This document shows positions 8,365-17,411 of a stretch of DNA of 64,000 nucleotides, piece after piece. The notes under the pieces are model-generated. The model was not told the DNA's origin and did not search any database. It saw only the letters and a program-made list of their open reading frames with translations. The position numbers and the translations under genes were made by a program. The DNA is from JBOFOR01 sp051654865 (GTDB lineage Bacteria > Bacillota > Clostridia > Peptostreptococcales > Peptostreptococcaceae): the NCBI GenBank assembly GCA_051654865.1, contig JBOFYV010000103.1, forward strand, positions 1 to 64,000, read 5' to 3'. Numbering within the stretch: the stretch's first letter is position 1; every line of letters begins with the position of its first letter.

Positions 8365-9699
8365 CTATTTTATGTACCCCATATAAAGATAATATCCTGT
8401 AAAATAAATAAATATTATTATTAAGTTTCTAAATACATAAGAAAGTAAAGCCTCACTTTTGCTTATCGGTATTTTAGAGTTTGATATGTATATCATATTA
8501 GTACTTATACTTGTACAATTTAATACCACTACTATACCGATTAAAAACTTAGTTACATAATCAATATTTATATAAATCAAATCAATAGCAATAATATTAT
8601 TATAAAATAAATTAATTATAAACCTACTCAACTGTTTATAGTCTGGTATTTTTAATATAGTTACTATAGGATACATCATACTATTAATTATATCAGTTAT
8701 TATCTCATAATTAATTACAAAATAGCCTATATATAAAACTATCACTACTGATGGTATTAATTTCATTATTATATATATTGATTCTTCAAGATTATTTATA
8801 ATACTTTCAAATATATTTTTATCAGTCCTATTATTTAGATGTTTTTTAATTGCCTTTTTGAACTTATTCTTCTTATGAATAGATTCTTTATACGTAGTTT
8901 TTATATAGTATGATTTTTTTTTCTTTGTTATAGGGTATAGTTTAGATAAAATTATATTAGTCATAATTAATACTAATATGCTAATTATTATTAGATTAAA
9001 TTTTTTTAAATTAAGCTCTTCTGACATATATGTTATCATTGGATACGATAAAATAGAAAAATTTAAAATTAGTATACATGCTTCGTTTTGTCTTATCTTT
9101 CCATCAGTATATAGTTTTTCAGTCATAAAATATCCACAAAAACTATCTGTGAATATATAAAATACAATATTTAAAATCGTCTTTCCACTTAGGTTAAATG
9201 TTTTTTTCATAATCTTTTGAAAGTATGATTCTATAATCTCTACTAGTCCATAGTCTAATATGAAAGTAATAAATATTGCACTTAATGGTAACATTGTAGC
9301 TAAGTTAAGTACTGTCTCTTCTATTAAAAATACTGTATCTATATTAGTTAGTACTCCCTTATTTTTTCCATAAAATACATTTATAATTAGTATTATTGAT
9401 ATTAATTTTGAATGCATTAATATCTTTTTTATACCAAATACTTTGTCCTTATTTAATATTACTTCTCTTATATAATTTATAGTAACAAAAACTACAATAC
9501 AAGCCTGTAAAAATATTCTATAACTATTTTGTAGTTTATGTGACATATGATATAGAATTGTCATATTTTCTCCATTAATATTAATAGGTATAAAGAATAT
9601 AATTATTCCAATAGTAGAATATATGATCATTTTTAAGATATAAAAAACTTCTGAATCAACCTCTTGGTATAACTCTTTATCTTTATCTAATGTTTCCAT
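8365..9699 (-). CDS. YjiH-family integral membrane protein (nucleoside-recognition/Gate domain)
   Basis: A 444-residue protein with about ten hydrophobic segments. It resembles the YjiH family, whose members carry Gate (nucleoside-recognition) domains; the stretch FYIFTDSFCGYFMTEKLYTDG followed by NEACILILNFSILSYPM matches this pattern. Transport or regulatory function is unproven for the family. An ORF extension of nine residues (KVYKRGGG) is rejected because GAGGTGG at 9704-9710 directs initiation to the ATG at 9699. It is upstream of, and probably cotranscribed with, the M42 peptidase, suggesting a link to peptide or amino-acid use. Confidence 0.6.
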   Translation of the reverse strand: METLDKDKELYQEVDSEVFYILKMIIYSTIGIIIFFIPININGENMTILYHMSHKLQNSYRIFLQACIVVFVTINYIREVILNKDKVFGIKKILMHSKLISIILIINVFYGKNKGVLTNIDTVFLIEETVLNLATMLPLSAIFITFILDYGLVEIIESYFQKIMKKTFNLSGKTILNIVFYIFTDSFCGYFMTEKLYTDGKIRQNEACILILNFSILSYPMITYMSEELNLKKFNLIIISILVLIMTNIILSKLYPITKKKKSYYIKTTYKESIHKKNKFKKAIKKHLNNRTDKNIFESIINNLEESIYIIMKLIPSVVIVLYIGYFVINYEIITDIINSMMYPIVTILKIPDYKQLSRFIINLFYNNIIAIDLIYINIDYVTKFLIGIVVVLNCTSISTNMIYISNSKIPISKSEALLSYVFRNLIIIFIYFTGYYLYMGYIK

Positions 9700-9841
9700 A
9701 CCACCACCTCTTTTATAAACTTTCAACCTTTTATAAATATATCCTCTTTTATTTTAATAAGTTTTATTAATATTGCTTTAATTATACTTGAGATGTATAA
9801 TACTATAATTAACACAGTTTAAATAATAGAGGTGAATTATA

Positions 9842-10966
9842 ATGTGCCAAAATGAAAAAAAGACTATTCTAATTCTTACTGCACAGTTTGGAGCTGGTCA
9901 TATCAGTGCTGCTAAAGCTATTAGAAACTATGTACTCGAACAACATAATGATTGGAATATTATTATAGAAAATTTTATAGCTGCTAGTATACCTAGAATG
10001 AACAAGCCTATGGTTAAGCTTTATGAAAGTAACACTAAATATACTCCTGGTTTATATAACTATTATTACTACCTAAAAAAATCATTTGATCCTAGGCGTG
10101 ATATTGCCCATAAGTTATATACGCCTAAACTTATAGAATACATACTAGAAAAAAAACCCGATTTAATAATATCAACATTCCCTTTAGCCGCAGCTTGTAT
10201 TTATAATTTTAAGGCTAAGCATCCTGATATGAAAATCCCTACATTAACCGTCATTACAGATGTAGTAGATAGCTTAGAATGGGTATACCCTGGTACAGAT
10301 ATGTACTTTGTTCCATCTCCTGAAATAAAAAATAGATTTGTTCAAAAAGGAATGAATCCAGACTGTATAAAAGTAACCGGAGTTCCTATTAACAATAGTT
10401 TTTGTTGTAACAATAAGGAATTTAATTCTAATAAATACAGACTACTTGTTTTAGGTGGTGGTAGAGGTCTCTTTGATTTTAATCACGATTTTATGTATTG
10501 GATGGATAATTTTATCGAAAAATATAAAGATAATTTAGAGATAACAATAGTTACAGGTAATAATACCAAGCTTTATAATTATCTAACATCTAAAAAGCCT
10601 TTATCTAATATAAAAGTTCTAGGATATGTAAATGATATGCATAATTTGATAAAAAATTATGACTTAATGATTACAAAACCAGGTGGCGCTACATTATTTG
10701 AGGCAATACACTCTCAAACACCAGTTATCGTAAAGGTTCCTAAGATTGGACAAGAGATTGAAAATGCCAAATTTATAATTGATAAAGGTATAGGGCTTGT
10801 ATATAATGATGAAGTTGATTTAAAAGGTATTTTTGAAAATTTAGCTAGTGGTAATTTTAACTCTATCATGAACTTTATGCATGGTAATATTAAAGAATTG
10901 AAAAACTTTATACATTTAGATAAAGTTGGATTATATATTTCTGAAATGATAAATAACAAGAGTTAG
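9842..10966 (+). CDS. UgtP/MGDG-synthase-like glycosyltransferase (GT28)
   Basis: Likely transfers a hexose from a nucleotide sugar to diacylglycerol, forming glycolipid at the inner face of the membrane. The 374-residue protein has the two-domain GT-B layout. The N-terminal acceptor domain starts with ILTAQFGAGHISAAKAI, a hallmark of MGDG synthase and UgtP. The C-terminal donor domain carries LVLGGGRG near 200 and the nucleotide-sugar motif TKPGGATLFEA near 280. GAGGTG precedes the ATG. It is transcribed alone and its stop codon lies inside a terminator shared with the convergent gene. Processive diglucosyl activity or a polyprenol-linked acceptor cannot be excluded. Confidence 0.8.
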   Translation: MCQNEKKTILILTAQFGAGHISAAKAIRNYVLEQHNDWNIIIENFIAASIPRMNKPMVKLYESNTKYTPGLYNYYYYLKKSFDPRRDIAHKLYTPKLIEYILEKKPDLIISTFPLAAACIYNFKAKHPDMKIPTLTVITDVVDSLEWVYPGTDMYFVPSPEIKNRFVQKGMNPDCIKVTGVPINNSFCCNNKEFNSNKYRLLVLGGGRGLFDFNHDFMYWMDNFIEKYKDNLEITIVTGNNTKLYNYLTSKKPLSNIKVLGYVNDMHNLIKNYDLMITKPGGATLFEAIHSQTPVIVKVPKIGQEIENAKFIIDKGIGLVYNDEVDLKGIFENLASGNFNSIMNFMHGNIKELKNFIHLDKVGLYISEMINNKS

Positions 10967-10977
10967 GCTCTTGTTAT
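10952..10977. terminator. Bidirectional terminator overlapping both stop codons
   Basis: An 11-bp perfect stem AATAACAAGAG / CTCTTGTTATT with loop TTAGG. The stop codons of both convergent genes (TAG at 10964-10966, TAA at 10976-10974 on the other strand) lie inside the hairpin. Confidence 0.75.
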
Positions 10978-11663
10978 TTATTCATATTTTTATATTGATT
11001 TAAATTTATTACTCTTTTACTAGACACATTATTTTTAATATTTTTATTTTGGCTAATTCCATCATTCTTAGGTTTTGGTGTATTGGCTATTTTAGATATA
11101 ATATATAGCTCTCCAATAACAAATAATACACTTGCTAGTATTTGTAAATCAGTTGTTGTTGTGTATCCTCCAGTACCATAATTGTACATAGAATATACCC
11201 TAATCAAAGCAATCGTTAAAATATGTATAGATATTATTGATGACATTTTATTAAAGTAGTATGGGTACTGCGCTTTTTTTAAAACATTCCAAATATTAAG
11301 TTCAGACCACCCTTTACACTTCAAAAAATCTATATACACTTGTTTAATAATATTTTTATTCAATAGAGAAAATGCATTAATTATAATCGAACCAACTATT
11401 AGAAAATACGTATTATAAACATAGATTTCATAATTAGATTGAATCGTTTGTTTTAGTGAGAAAAACATTATACATATTACAGAAAACATTATCCCACTTA
11501 AATTAATTCTCTTTTCTTTACTTTTTACCATTATAGTATATAATACTATTCCCAAAATTAAAATCGCTATAAAAAATTTAGTTATAGCATCATCTACAAA
11601 ACTAAGTACTAAAATTGGAGATAGTATATACACAATTATATCCACCAATAATTTATTCCTCAT
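10974..11663 (-). CDS. Hypothetical integral membrane protein
   Basis: The 229-residue protein has about six hydrophobic segments, a short amphipathic region near 115-135 (CKGWSELNIWNVLKKAQ) and a polar basic C-terminal tail from about 195. It loosely recalls VC0807/septation-type small membrane proteins in layout, but I do not recognise a family. A GGGGG ribosome binding site precedes the ATG at 11663. It converges on the glycosyltransferase gene and follows the M23 peptidase gene on the opposite side with a 137-base gap, so it is probably monocistronic. Confidence 0.6.
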   Translation of the reverse strand: MRNKLLVDIIVYILSPILVLSFVDDAITKFFIAILILGIVLYTIMVKSKEKRINLSGIMFSVICIMFFSLKQTIQSNYEIYVYNTYFLIVGSIIINAFSLLNKNIIKQVYIDFLKCKGWSELNIWNVLKKAQYPYYFNKMSSIISIHILTIALIRVYSMYNYGTGGYTTTTDLQILASVLFVIGELYIISKIANTPKPKNDGISQNKNIKNNVSSKRVINLNQYKNMNK

Positions 11664-11800
11664 TAAAATATTCCCCCCTTCTAAGTTATTAATTTTGTAA
11701 TGTATAAATTCTATATATCCATCATTAAATCCTCTTTAAAGAATTAATTTTGTAATTATTATGTAAAGTCAATTTTATAATTTAATTATTATTTTCTAGT

Positions 11801-12637
11801 TTATCTTGTTGCAACATTTTCAGGATTTATATTTTCTCCATTTATGATTGTTTCAAAGTGTATATGATTACCTGTTGAATTTCCCGTTGTACCAACTTTA
11901 GCTATTACACTTCCCATCTTCACAATATCTCCTTCTTTTGCTATATTAGAAGTGTTATGAGCATATACAGTTTCCTTACCATCAAAATGTTTTATTTTAA
12001 TTACATTACCATATCCATTTTGTACACCAGAAAATGTAACAATTCCATCATCCACGGCTAAAATATCTGTATTTTGAGGTGCAGGTATATCTATACCCTT
12101 ATGAAAGGTTTTTTTACCTGTTATTGGATGTATTCTATCACCAAAAGGCGAACTTATTGTTCTATATGACTCTAAAGGCCACAAGCAGCTAATATATTCC
12201 ACACTATTTTCAGCCAAATAATTTTGTTTTTCTTTTTCGATATTCTTTTCTAATTTAACACTTTCTATTATATAACTTTCTAATTCCTTTTTTATTTCAT
12301 CTTTATACCCTTTTAGTTTCATAATTTCTAGTTCAATGTTATTTTCTACATCTTCATTAGTTTCTACTAAATTCTGATCCTCAACAAAGCTAACAGTAAC
12401 AACTTGAACATTATCATTATTCATCTGAGCTTCATCCATAAGATTCATTTTATTTTTTATTTCTTCTTCAAGTTTTAATATTTGTGCTTCTAACTCTTCT
12501 TGATTTTTTTTATTTTCTATTAGCAAATCAATATTAACATCTTCACTTACACTCTCAACCCTAGTGTTTATTCCCAAAAAAATAAAAAAGGTTAATGATA
12601 ATATTGTACTTATTATCATATTTTTATTTTTAATCAT
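11801..12637 (-). CDS. M23 (LytM) family murein endopeptidase with coiled coil
   Basis: A zinc metallopeptidase that cleaves peptide cross-bridges of peptidoglycan, or an activator of other hydrolases. The 278-residue protein has an N-terminal hydrophobic segment (about 8-24) acting as anchor or signal peptide. A long charged coiled coil (about 35-135) follows, then a C-terminal LytM domain (about 155-275). Its metal-site motifs are HKGIDIP near 179 and HIHFE near 258, both intact, with the usual GYGNVIKIKH and GTTGNSTGNH between. The topology matches EnvC/SpoIIQ-like wall proteins. A GGAG lies upstream of the ATG at 12637. There are no division or engulfment genes next to it to specify the process. 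Confidence 0.85.
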   Translation of the reverse strand: MIKNKNMIISTILSLTFFIFLGINTRVESVSEDVNIDLLIENKKNQEELEAQILKLEEEIKNKMNLMDEAQMNNDNVQVVTVSFVEDQNLVETNEDVENNIELEIMKLKGYKDEIKKELESYIIESVKLEKNIEKEKQNYLAENSVEYISCLWPLESYRTISSPFGDRIHPITGKKTFHKGIDIPAPQNTDILAVDDGIVTFSGVQNGYGNVIKIKHFDGKETVYAHNTSNIAKEGDIVKMGSVIAKVGTTGNSTGNHIHFETIINGENINPENVATR

Positions 12638-12733
12638 ATATTTTTATCAACTCCTTTTATTAACGTTTATTAATATTGACATAAATAATGATTTTTATTA
12701 CATTTATACTATAATTTATTATTTTCAACACAT

Positions 12734-12773
12734 AAATATAAAAAGCCCTTTTTAAAAAGGACTTTTTATATTT
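12734..12773 (-). terminator. Intrinsic terminator with 20-bp arms
   Basis: Two 20-base arms that are complementary apart from one G-U pair, centred on the TTTTT/AAAAA junction, follow the permease gene on the minus strand and end in a T-rich tract. Confidence 0.8.
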
Positions 12774-12786
12774 AGTGTTGGCTATA

Positions 12787-13821
12787 TTAAGATTTTTTAG
12801 TATATTTTCTTGTATCTAATGCTACTGCTGCAATTATAATTACTCCTTTTACAATAAATTGTAAGTAGGTACTAACCCCTATGAAAGCTAGACCATAATT
12901 TATTACCTGGAATATTAAAACTCCTGTTATTATTCCACCTATGCTACCTACACCACCCGAAAAAGAAACTCCTCCAACAACACAAGCTACAATAGCATCC
13001 ATTTCATACATAAATCCAGTGTTATTAGTTACATTCCCTAATCTAGCTGCCTCTAGTGAGCCTGCTATTCCATATAATAAACCTGCTATTATATATATCA
13101 TTATTATATTACATATAATATTTGTGTCTAAAAATTCTGCCTCTTTTTGATTTCTACCTATTGCAAATATACTTTTACCTAATGTGGTTTTATTCCATAA
13201 AAACCACATTATTATAGCTATAATAATAGCATATATGATAAGATATGGTATTCTAAAATCTCCAGTTCCTATACTCCCTTGAGCTAACTTTATAAATGCA
13301 GGATCTAAACCTGCTATTGGTTGTGCTCCATATGGTGGCCTATCAAAGTATAACGATGTCAATCCATAGACAATTAACATAGTTCCCATCGTCGCTATAA
13401 ATGGAGGTATTTTAAGCTTTGCAATTGCCCATCCATTTACTCCTCCTATTAATCCACAAAGTGTCATAACTATCATTATAGGTAATATTATCGGTAGCTT
13501 CTGAAGTTCTGGATACATACGGTAAGCATAATCGGTTGCTTGCAGCATTGATGATGATACAACTGCAGCTAAACCAATTACACGCCCTGCTGATAGATCT
13601 ATACCTTGAGTTACTATTATTCCACCTACACCTAATGCAATTATTATACGTATAGATGATTGTGCTAATATATTTCTAATATTATTTATAGAAACAAATG
13701 CAGGCTCTATACATATTATTACAATTATAAATACCACTAGTATTAACTGTATCATTTTATTAGTTATAATTTCTTTAATTGAGTTTTTAGTATCCAACTT
13801 TTTTTTAATATATGACTTCAT
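12787..13821 (-). CDS. Sugar ABC transporter permease, MglC/RbsC type, without partner genes
   Basis: The membrane channel of a carbohydrate-uptake ABC importer (CUT2 family). The 344-residue protein has about ten membrane segments and the family marks GIDLSAGRVIGLAAV near 80 and GGVSFSGGVGSIGG near 290, close to galactose permease MglC. Twenty-one residues of upstream ORF are excluded because AAGGAGGG at 13827-13834 directs the ATG at 13821. MglC is normally encoded after mglB and mglA. Here neither the ATPase nor the binding protein is adjacent: the gene has its own promoter and terminator, and glutamine synthetase lies upstream. It must borrow components encoded elsewhere or be a relic; the frame is intact. 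Confidence 0.85.
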   Translation of the reverse strand: MKSYIKKKLDTKNSIKEIITNKMIQLILVVFIIVIICIEPAFVSINNIRNILAQSSIRIIIALGVGGIIVTQGIDLSAGRVIGLAAVVSSSMLQATDYAYRMYPELQKLPIILPIMIVMTLCGLIGGVNGWAIAKLKIPPFIATMGTMLIVYGLTSLYFDRPPYGAQPIAGLDPAFIKLAQGSIGTGDFRIPYLIIYAIIIAIIMWFLWNKTTLGKSIFAIGRNQKEAEFLDTNIICNIIMIYIIAGLLYGIAGSLEAARLGNVTNNTGFMYEMDAIVACVVGGVSFSGGVGSIGGIITGVLIFQVINYGLAFIGVSTYLQFIVKGVIIIAAVALDTRKYTKKS

Positions 13822-13855
13822 AGCTACCCTCCTTTTTTCAAAAGTTTTCACATTA

Positions 13856-13884
13856 ATTGTAGTGTGTTTTTTTTTATTTTTCAA
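13856..13884 (-). promoter_or_regulatory. Sigma-A promoter of the orphan permease gene
   Basis: TTGAAA (13884-13879), a 17-base spacer and TACAAT (13861-13856) on the minus strand, 35 bases before the permease start codon. Confidence 0.55.
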
Positions 13885-13927
13885 TATTGATATCTATAAA
13901 AAGCTATTTATGTCTTTCTTATAAACT

Positions 13928-13951
13928 AAAAAGGAGGCATATGCCTCCTTT
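13928..13951 (-). terminator. Intrinsic terminator of the glutamine synthetase gene
   Basis: The arms AAAGGAGGC / GCCTCCTTT around ATAT are followed by further T residues on the minus strand, just after the glutamine synthetase stop codon. Confidence 0.75.
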
Positions 13952-13953
13952 CT

Positions 13954-15852
13954 TTAATATATATTTTTCTTATATTGAATATATAGTTGTTGTATTTGTT
14001 GCATATTTTCTTTTAATTCTAATTGTAAATCAGAAACAGTTTTATATTCCTTTAGGTCTATTGCTTCTTTTATTTGTGTAAATAAAGATTTTTTTGTTAA
14101 AGTATCCTTCATTACATTAAATTTAATGTCTGCTATTGATTTCCACATAACTTCATCTAATGCATCCATATTTTCTTTTTGATGAAGCCTTACACAACTT
14201 CTTATCGTTTCCATATGTTTTTCTATAATTCTATTTTTTAATTCTTCTTTCCATTTATATATTGCACCTGTTTTAAATGAATCTATTATTGTGTCAGTGA
14301 ATACATCCCCTTGTTTTAATGACTCTAATTTATACTCATATTTTTCAATATTATTAAAGTTCTCATACACAGTTGCTGGTGGAGTACCAAATCTAGCATT
14401 TCTTTCTTCCAAAGAATAATGTTCAAATACATCATTTTCATCTCTGTAAACTCTATCTTTTTCTAAGTAAAAGCTTTCTTCTCCTACATCTTTAGATAAC
14501 TCTCTTTCAAGATCTTTTGTTGTTAATTTACTTTTAACAGCTGCTTTTATACCATCTAGCATTGTTTGATAACATCCTGCTATTACTAAGTATGTGTTAG
14601 ATAATGGATTTGGTGATCTTAATTCAAATCTTACAGTTTTTGGATTTTTAATATCTCTAACTAAACCAACTAATACCGATCTATTCCTTGATGGAACCTC
14701 ATAAGAATGTCCAAGTGATGTAACTGTACATACAGGAGCTTCAAATCCTGGCACTAATCTATTAAATGCATCATTTGATGAAGTAACTATCGGATTTAAA
14801 ACTTCATAATTATGAAGTAATCCCATAAGAGCACCATATCCAATTTCACTTAAATAATCTTCTCTTACATCTCTTGGTGCAAATAAGTTTTTAATACTAC
14901 CATCCTTTAGCTTTACGCTTACTCCAACATGAGTATGCCCCCCACTACCTGCAACTCCATATATCGGCTTCGCTTTAAACGTTACCTCTAAACCATTCGA
15001 TGTAAATATGTCTTCTATTATCTCTCTCACTAATAATTCATTGTCTGCTGCTTGTAATGGATTCGAAAACTTCCAGGATACTTCTAATTGTTCCATCGCA
15101 TGTTTAGTTTTACCATCAATACTTATAGAACTGTTTATTCCTCCAACTTCTTTATGAGCCATCTCTGGATTTATGCCTAAATCTTCAAGAATTAGTAAAC
15201 TTTTTTCTAAACAAGTTCTTATTATTCCATGAGTTCTTTTCCAATATTGTTCTTTTAAACTTTGTGATGCCGATAATTTTTCTAAATCTGCTTTATCTTC
15301 TGGAGTATTTACCCAAAACTCTAGTTCTGTTGCAGAAGTTAACATTATATCATCTATATCAGATACATTGTCTATTCCTATATTATTTATTGCATGTGGA
15401 TATTCAGCAAATAACTCTATTAACGATTTTTTGAAATATCTTTCTGCTTTTCTAAGTATTCCTCTTGAACAAACTTTTTTATTATCATGTATTAAAAACG
15501 CAGGTATCCTAAGTGTTCCTATTGGAAGATTTAGCTCTTCATCAATATGCTCAAAATTATAATCAACATACCATTTCGAATCAACATCTGGCATTAAATC
15601 AACTTTTGCATTATTTAGAGTTGCTATATTATAAAGTTCAACACTTGATCCATCTGTTTGTATTGCAGATTCCAGAAAACTTTCTATGTCTTCTAAAAAC
15701 AATTTAACAGGTATTTTTTCATCTGTCGCATTTCCTCCTAGGTCAACTCCCATTAGTGATACAAATTTAATATTACTATGTTTTGATAAAATTTCTGATA
15801 AATCTTCTTTATTGTGTTTATCTTTTTCTATAGTGTATAACAAATTTTTCAT
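13954..15852 (-). CDS. glnA: Glutamine synthetase, long form with C-terminal extension
   Basis: ATP-dependent ligation of ammonia to glutamate. At 632 residues it is much longer than type I enzymes (about 440). Family signatures are recognisable but divergent: the metal/glutamate region KPIYGVAGSGGHTHVGVS near 310, NPLQAADNE near 270, NRLVPGFEAPV near 365, and FELRSPNPLSNTYLVIAGC near 415. The usual RSAxIRIP segment reads RSVLVGLVRD. About 145 residues after position 487 form a charged helical extension. GGGGGAAT precedes the ATG. A promoter with a downstream inverted repeat suggests regulation. A gamma-glutamyl-amine ligase is the alternative; glutamine synthetase is favoured by length class in clostridia. 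Confidence 0.8.
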   Translation of the reverse strand: MKNLLYTIEKDKHNKEDLSEILSKHSNIKFVSLMGVDLGGNATDEKIPVKLFLEDIESFLESAIQTDGSSVELYNIATLNNAKVDLMPDVDSKWYVDYNFEHIDEELNLPIGTLRIPAFLIHDNKKVCSRGILRKAERYFKKSLIELFAEYPHAINNIGIDNVSDIDDIMLTSATELEFWVNTPEDKADLEKLSASQSLKEQYWKRTHGIIRTCLEKSLLILEDLGINPEMAHKEVGGINSSISIDGKTKHAMEQLEVSWKFSNPLQAADNELLVREIIEDIFTSNGLEVTFKAKPIYGVAGSGGHTHVGVSVKLKDGSIKNLFAPRDVREDYLSEIGYGALMGLLHNYEVLNPIVTSSNDAFNRLVPGFEAPVCTVTSLGHSYEVPSRNRSVLVGLVRDIKNPKTVRFELRSPNPLSNTYLVIAGCYQTMLDGIKAAVKSKLTTKDLERELSKDVGEESFYLEKDRVYRDENDVFEHYSLEERNARFGTPPATVYENFNNIEKYEYKLESLKQGDVFTDTIIDSFKTGAIYKWKEELKNRIIEKHMETIRSCVRLHQKENMDALDEVMWKSIADIKFNVMKDTLTKKSLFTQIKEAIDLKEYKTVSDLQLELKENMQQIQQLYIQYKKNIY

Positions 15853-15903
15853 AATTCCCCCTATTATATTTGTATTTTATTTTGTTTTTAATAATTATAA
15901 TTC

Positions 15904-15924
15904 GTTATAAAAATTTATTATAAC
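15904..15924. promoter_or_regulatory. Inverted repeat in the glutamine synthetase leader
   Basis: GTTATAA-N7-TTATAAC, perfect 7-bp arms, about 40 bases downstream of the -10. The layout resembles a dyad operator. It does not match the GlnR consensus TGTNAN7TNACA exactly. Confidence 0.35.
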
Positions 15925-15963
15925 TCTAACATCTTTGTATTTTGTTCGTTTTTTATTTATTTT

Positions 15964-15992
15964 ATTATATATTACCTGGATAAAGTTTACAA
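15964..15992 (-). promoter_or_regulatory. Sigma-A promoter of the glutamine synthetase gene
   Basis: TTGTAA (15992-15987), a 17-base spacer and TATAAT (15969-15964) on the minus strand, about 110 bases before the start codon. Confidence 0.5.
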
Positions 15993-16182
15993 TATTTTTA
16001 TTACTAATATATTCAATTTATTTTTATTACTTTCACTCAATGTTTAACATTTTCATAAATATAGGGTATACTAAACTATACACACTTTTTAAATATTAGC
16101 TTAGATAAAATTTATTTTAATTTGTATAATTTAAATAATATATGTAAATTTAGCTACAAAAAAAATTTAGGAGAGAAGTATT

Positions 16183-16956
16183 ATGGAATATATAATTTTT
16201 GATTTAGAATTTAATCAAGGATTTGATAGGTCAATAAATAAAACAGTTTCTAACGAAAAGTGTCCTTTTGAAATAATTCAAATCGGCGCTATTAAGTTAG
16301 ACTCTCATTTTAATATGATTGATACATTTAATAGTTATGTAAAACCTGAGATTTACAAGCAAATTCATCCTTTTGTTAGTAAAATGACTAGTATAACACT
16401 GGATACAGTTAAAGATGCACCTAGTTTTCCTCAAGTTTATAAAGAATTTAAAAAGTTTATAGGCTCAAAAAAACCAATTCTATGTGTTTGGGGTACAGGT
16501 GACTTAAAAGAATTATATAGAAATATAACGTTTTATGATTTACCTTTTAAAACATTACCAAAATCTTATATTAATATTCAACACTATGCATCTATATACT
16601 TTAATAACCCTGCTGGTAAAAGTATCGGATTGCAAAATGCAATACAAGTATTAGGATTAGAGCAAGATAAATCTTATCATAATGCATTAAATGATGCATA
16701 TTATACTGCACAAGTATTTATTAAGATTTACTCTCCAAGCATAGTACCTGATGTATATATGTACACGACAGTTAAATCTAGCTCCGTAAAGCGTAATTTA
16801 AAATCACAAGTAGATTACGATAAGTTATTTGAGGAATTCTCAAAAATTTTAAATAGAGAATTAACTAGAGATGAAAAAAAAATCATAGACTTAGCCTATA
16901 AAATGGGAAAAACGAATCAATTTTTGATTGATTCCCCTATTATAAAAAAAAGATAG
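16183..16956 (+). CDS. DEDDh 3'-5' exonuclease (RNase T / KapD-like)
   Basis: A stand-alone exonuclease domain of the DnaQ superfamily, expected to trim RNA or DNA 3' ends. In the 257-residue protein, Exo I is FDLEFNQ near residue 6 (Asp and Glu metal ligands), Exo II is in the region WGTGDLKEL near 107, and Exo III is YHNALNDAYYTA near 165 with the His and Asp of the DEDDh class. Some 70 charged residues follow the domain. AGGAGAG precedes the ATG. The gene is divergent from glutamine synthetase, monocistronic and closed by a strong shared terminator. The substrate (RNA versus DNA) cannot be decided. Confidence 0.85.
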   Translation: MEYIIFDLEFNQGFDRSINKTVSNEKCPFEIIQIGAIKLDSHFNMIDTFNSYVKPEIYKQIHPFVSKMTSITLDTVKDAPSFPQVYKEFKKFIGSKKPILCVWGTGDLKELYRNITFYDLPFKTLPKSYINIQHYASIYFNNPAGKSIGLQNAIQVLGLEQDKSYHNALNDAYYTAQVFIKIYSPSIVPDVYMYTTVKSSSVKRNLKSQVDYDKLFEEFSKILNRELTRDEKKIIDLAYKMGKTNQFLIDSPIIKKR

Positions 16957-16981
16957 ACTTAATAATAAGTCTATCTTTTTT
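16944..16981. terminator. Bidirectional intrinsic terminator
   Basis: A stem of about 17 bp built on AAGATAGACTTA and its complement, with loop ATAA, lies between convergent genes. The right arm overlaps the stop of the minus-strand gene. Confidence 0.85.
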
Positions 16982-17306
16982 ATACATTTATGAATAACAT
17001 TTTTATCATTTCATACTGTGCGAACTCAACACTTACAATTTCTTTATTACTAGTCCTAATGTAATCTTCATCCCCTATAAAAACTTCTCCATTTCCTACG
17101 GTTGCATATAATTCATTAAGTATTTCTATAAAGCTCTCTACTTTAACAGATTCTTCTTTAGATTTTAATAAAGTTATACTTTTACTTTCTTTATTCTTAT
17201 ATACAGATCCTATACCACAGATAAGATTATCTTCCTTTATATATACTACTTCTCCACCTAAAGATTTCCCTTTTTCTAACTTGTGTTTTAAGTCCAATAT
17301 ATTCAT
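16980..17306 (-). CDS. Conserved-looking small protein, unknown function
   Basis: The 108-residue soluble protein is predicted to mix beta strands and helices, beginning MNILDLKHKLEKGKSLGGEV. There is no signal peptide, membrane segment, cysteine pair or recognisable motif. GAGGGGGA precedes the ATG at a normal distance and codon use is like its neighbours, so it is likely to be real. It lies downstream of the exonuclease III gene on the same strand with a gap of 105 bases and could be cotranscribed with it. Confidence 0.6.
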   Translation of the reverse strand: MNILDLKHKLEKGKSLGGEVVYIKEDNLICGIGSVYKNKESKSITLLKSKEESVKVESFIEILNELYATVGNGEVFIGDEDYIRTSNKEIVSVEFAQYEMIKMLFINV

Positions 17307-17411
17307 ATGTATCCCCCTCGTTATAAATAATTAAATTATATAAGCTACTATATATTCTATTAACATTAGAATAAATTTATTATTTATTTTTGAAAAAATA
17401 CATATTTTTTA

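Larger units (their letters stand above)
15853..16182. other. Divergent intergenic region between glutamine synthetase and DEDD exonuclease genes
   Basis: This 330-base AT-rich region holds a minus-strand promoter and an inverted repeat for the glutamine synthetase gene. It also holds a plus-strand TATAAT at 16125-16130 for the exonuclease gene, with a TTAGAT at 16101-16106 (18-base spacer). A GTATA-N6-TATAC repeat lies at about 16066. No ORF, T-box or riboswitch was recognised. Confidence 0.5.

Noticed and set aside
15853..16182. T-box or riboswitch in the glutamine synthetase leader
   Set aside because: No T-box sequence, specifier-loop structure, terminator/antiterminator pair or known aptamer core could be found; only promoters and simple inverted repeats.
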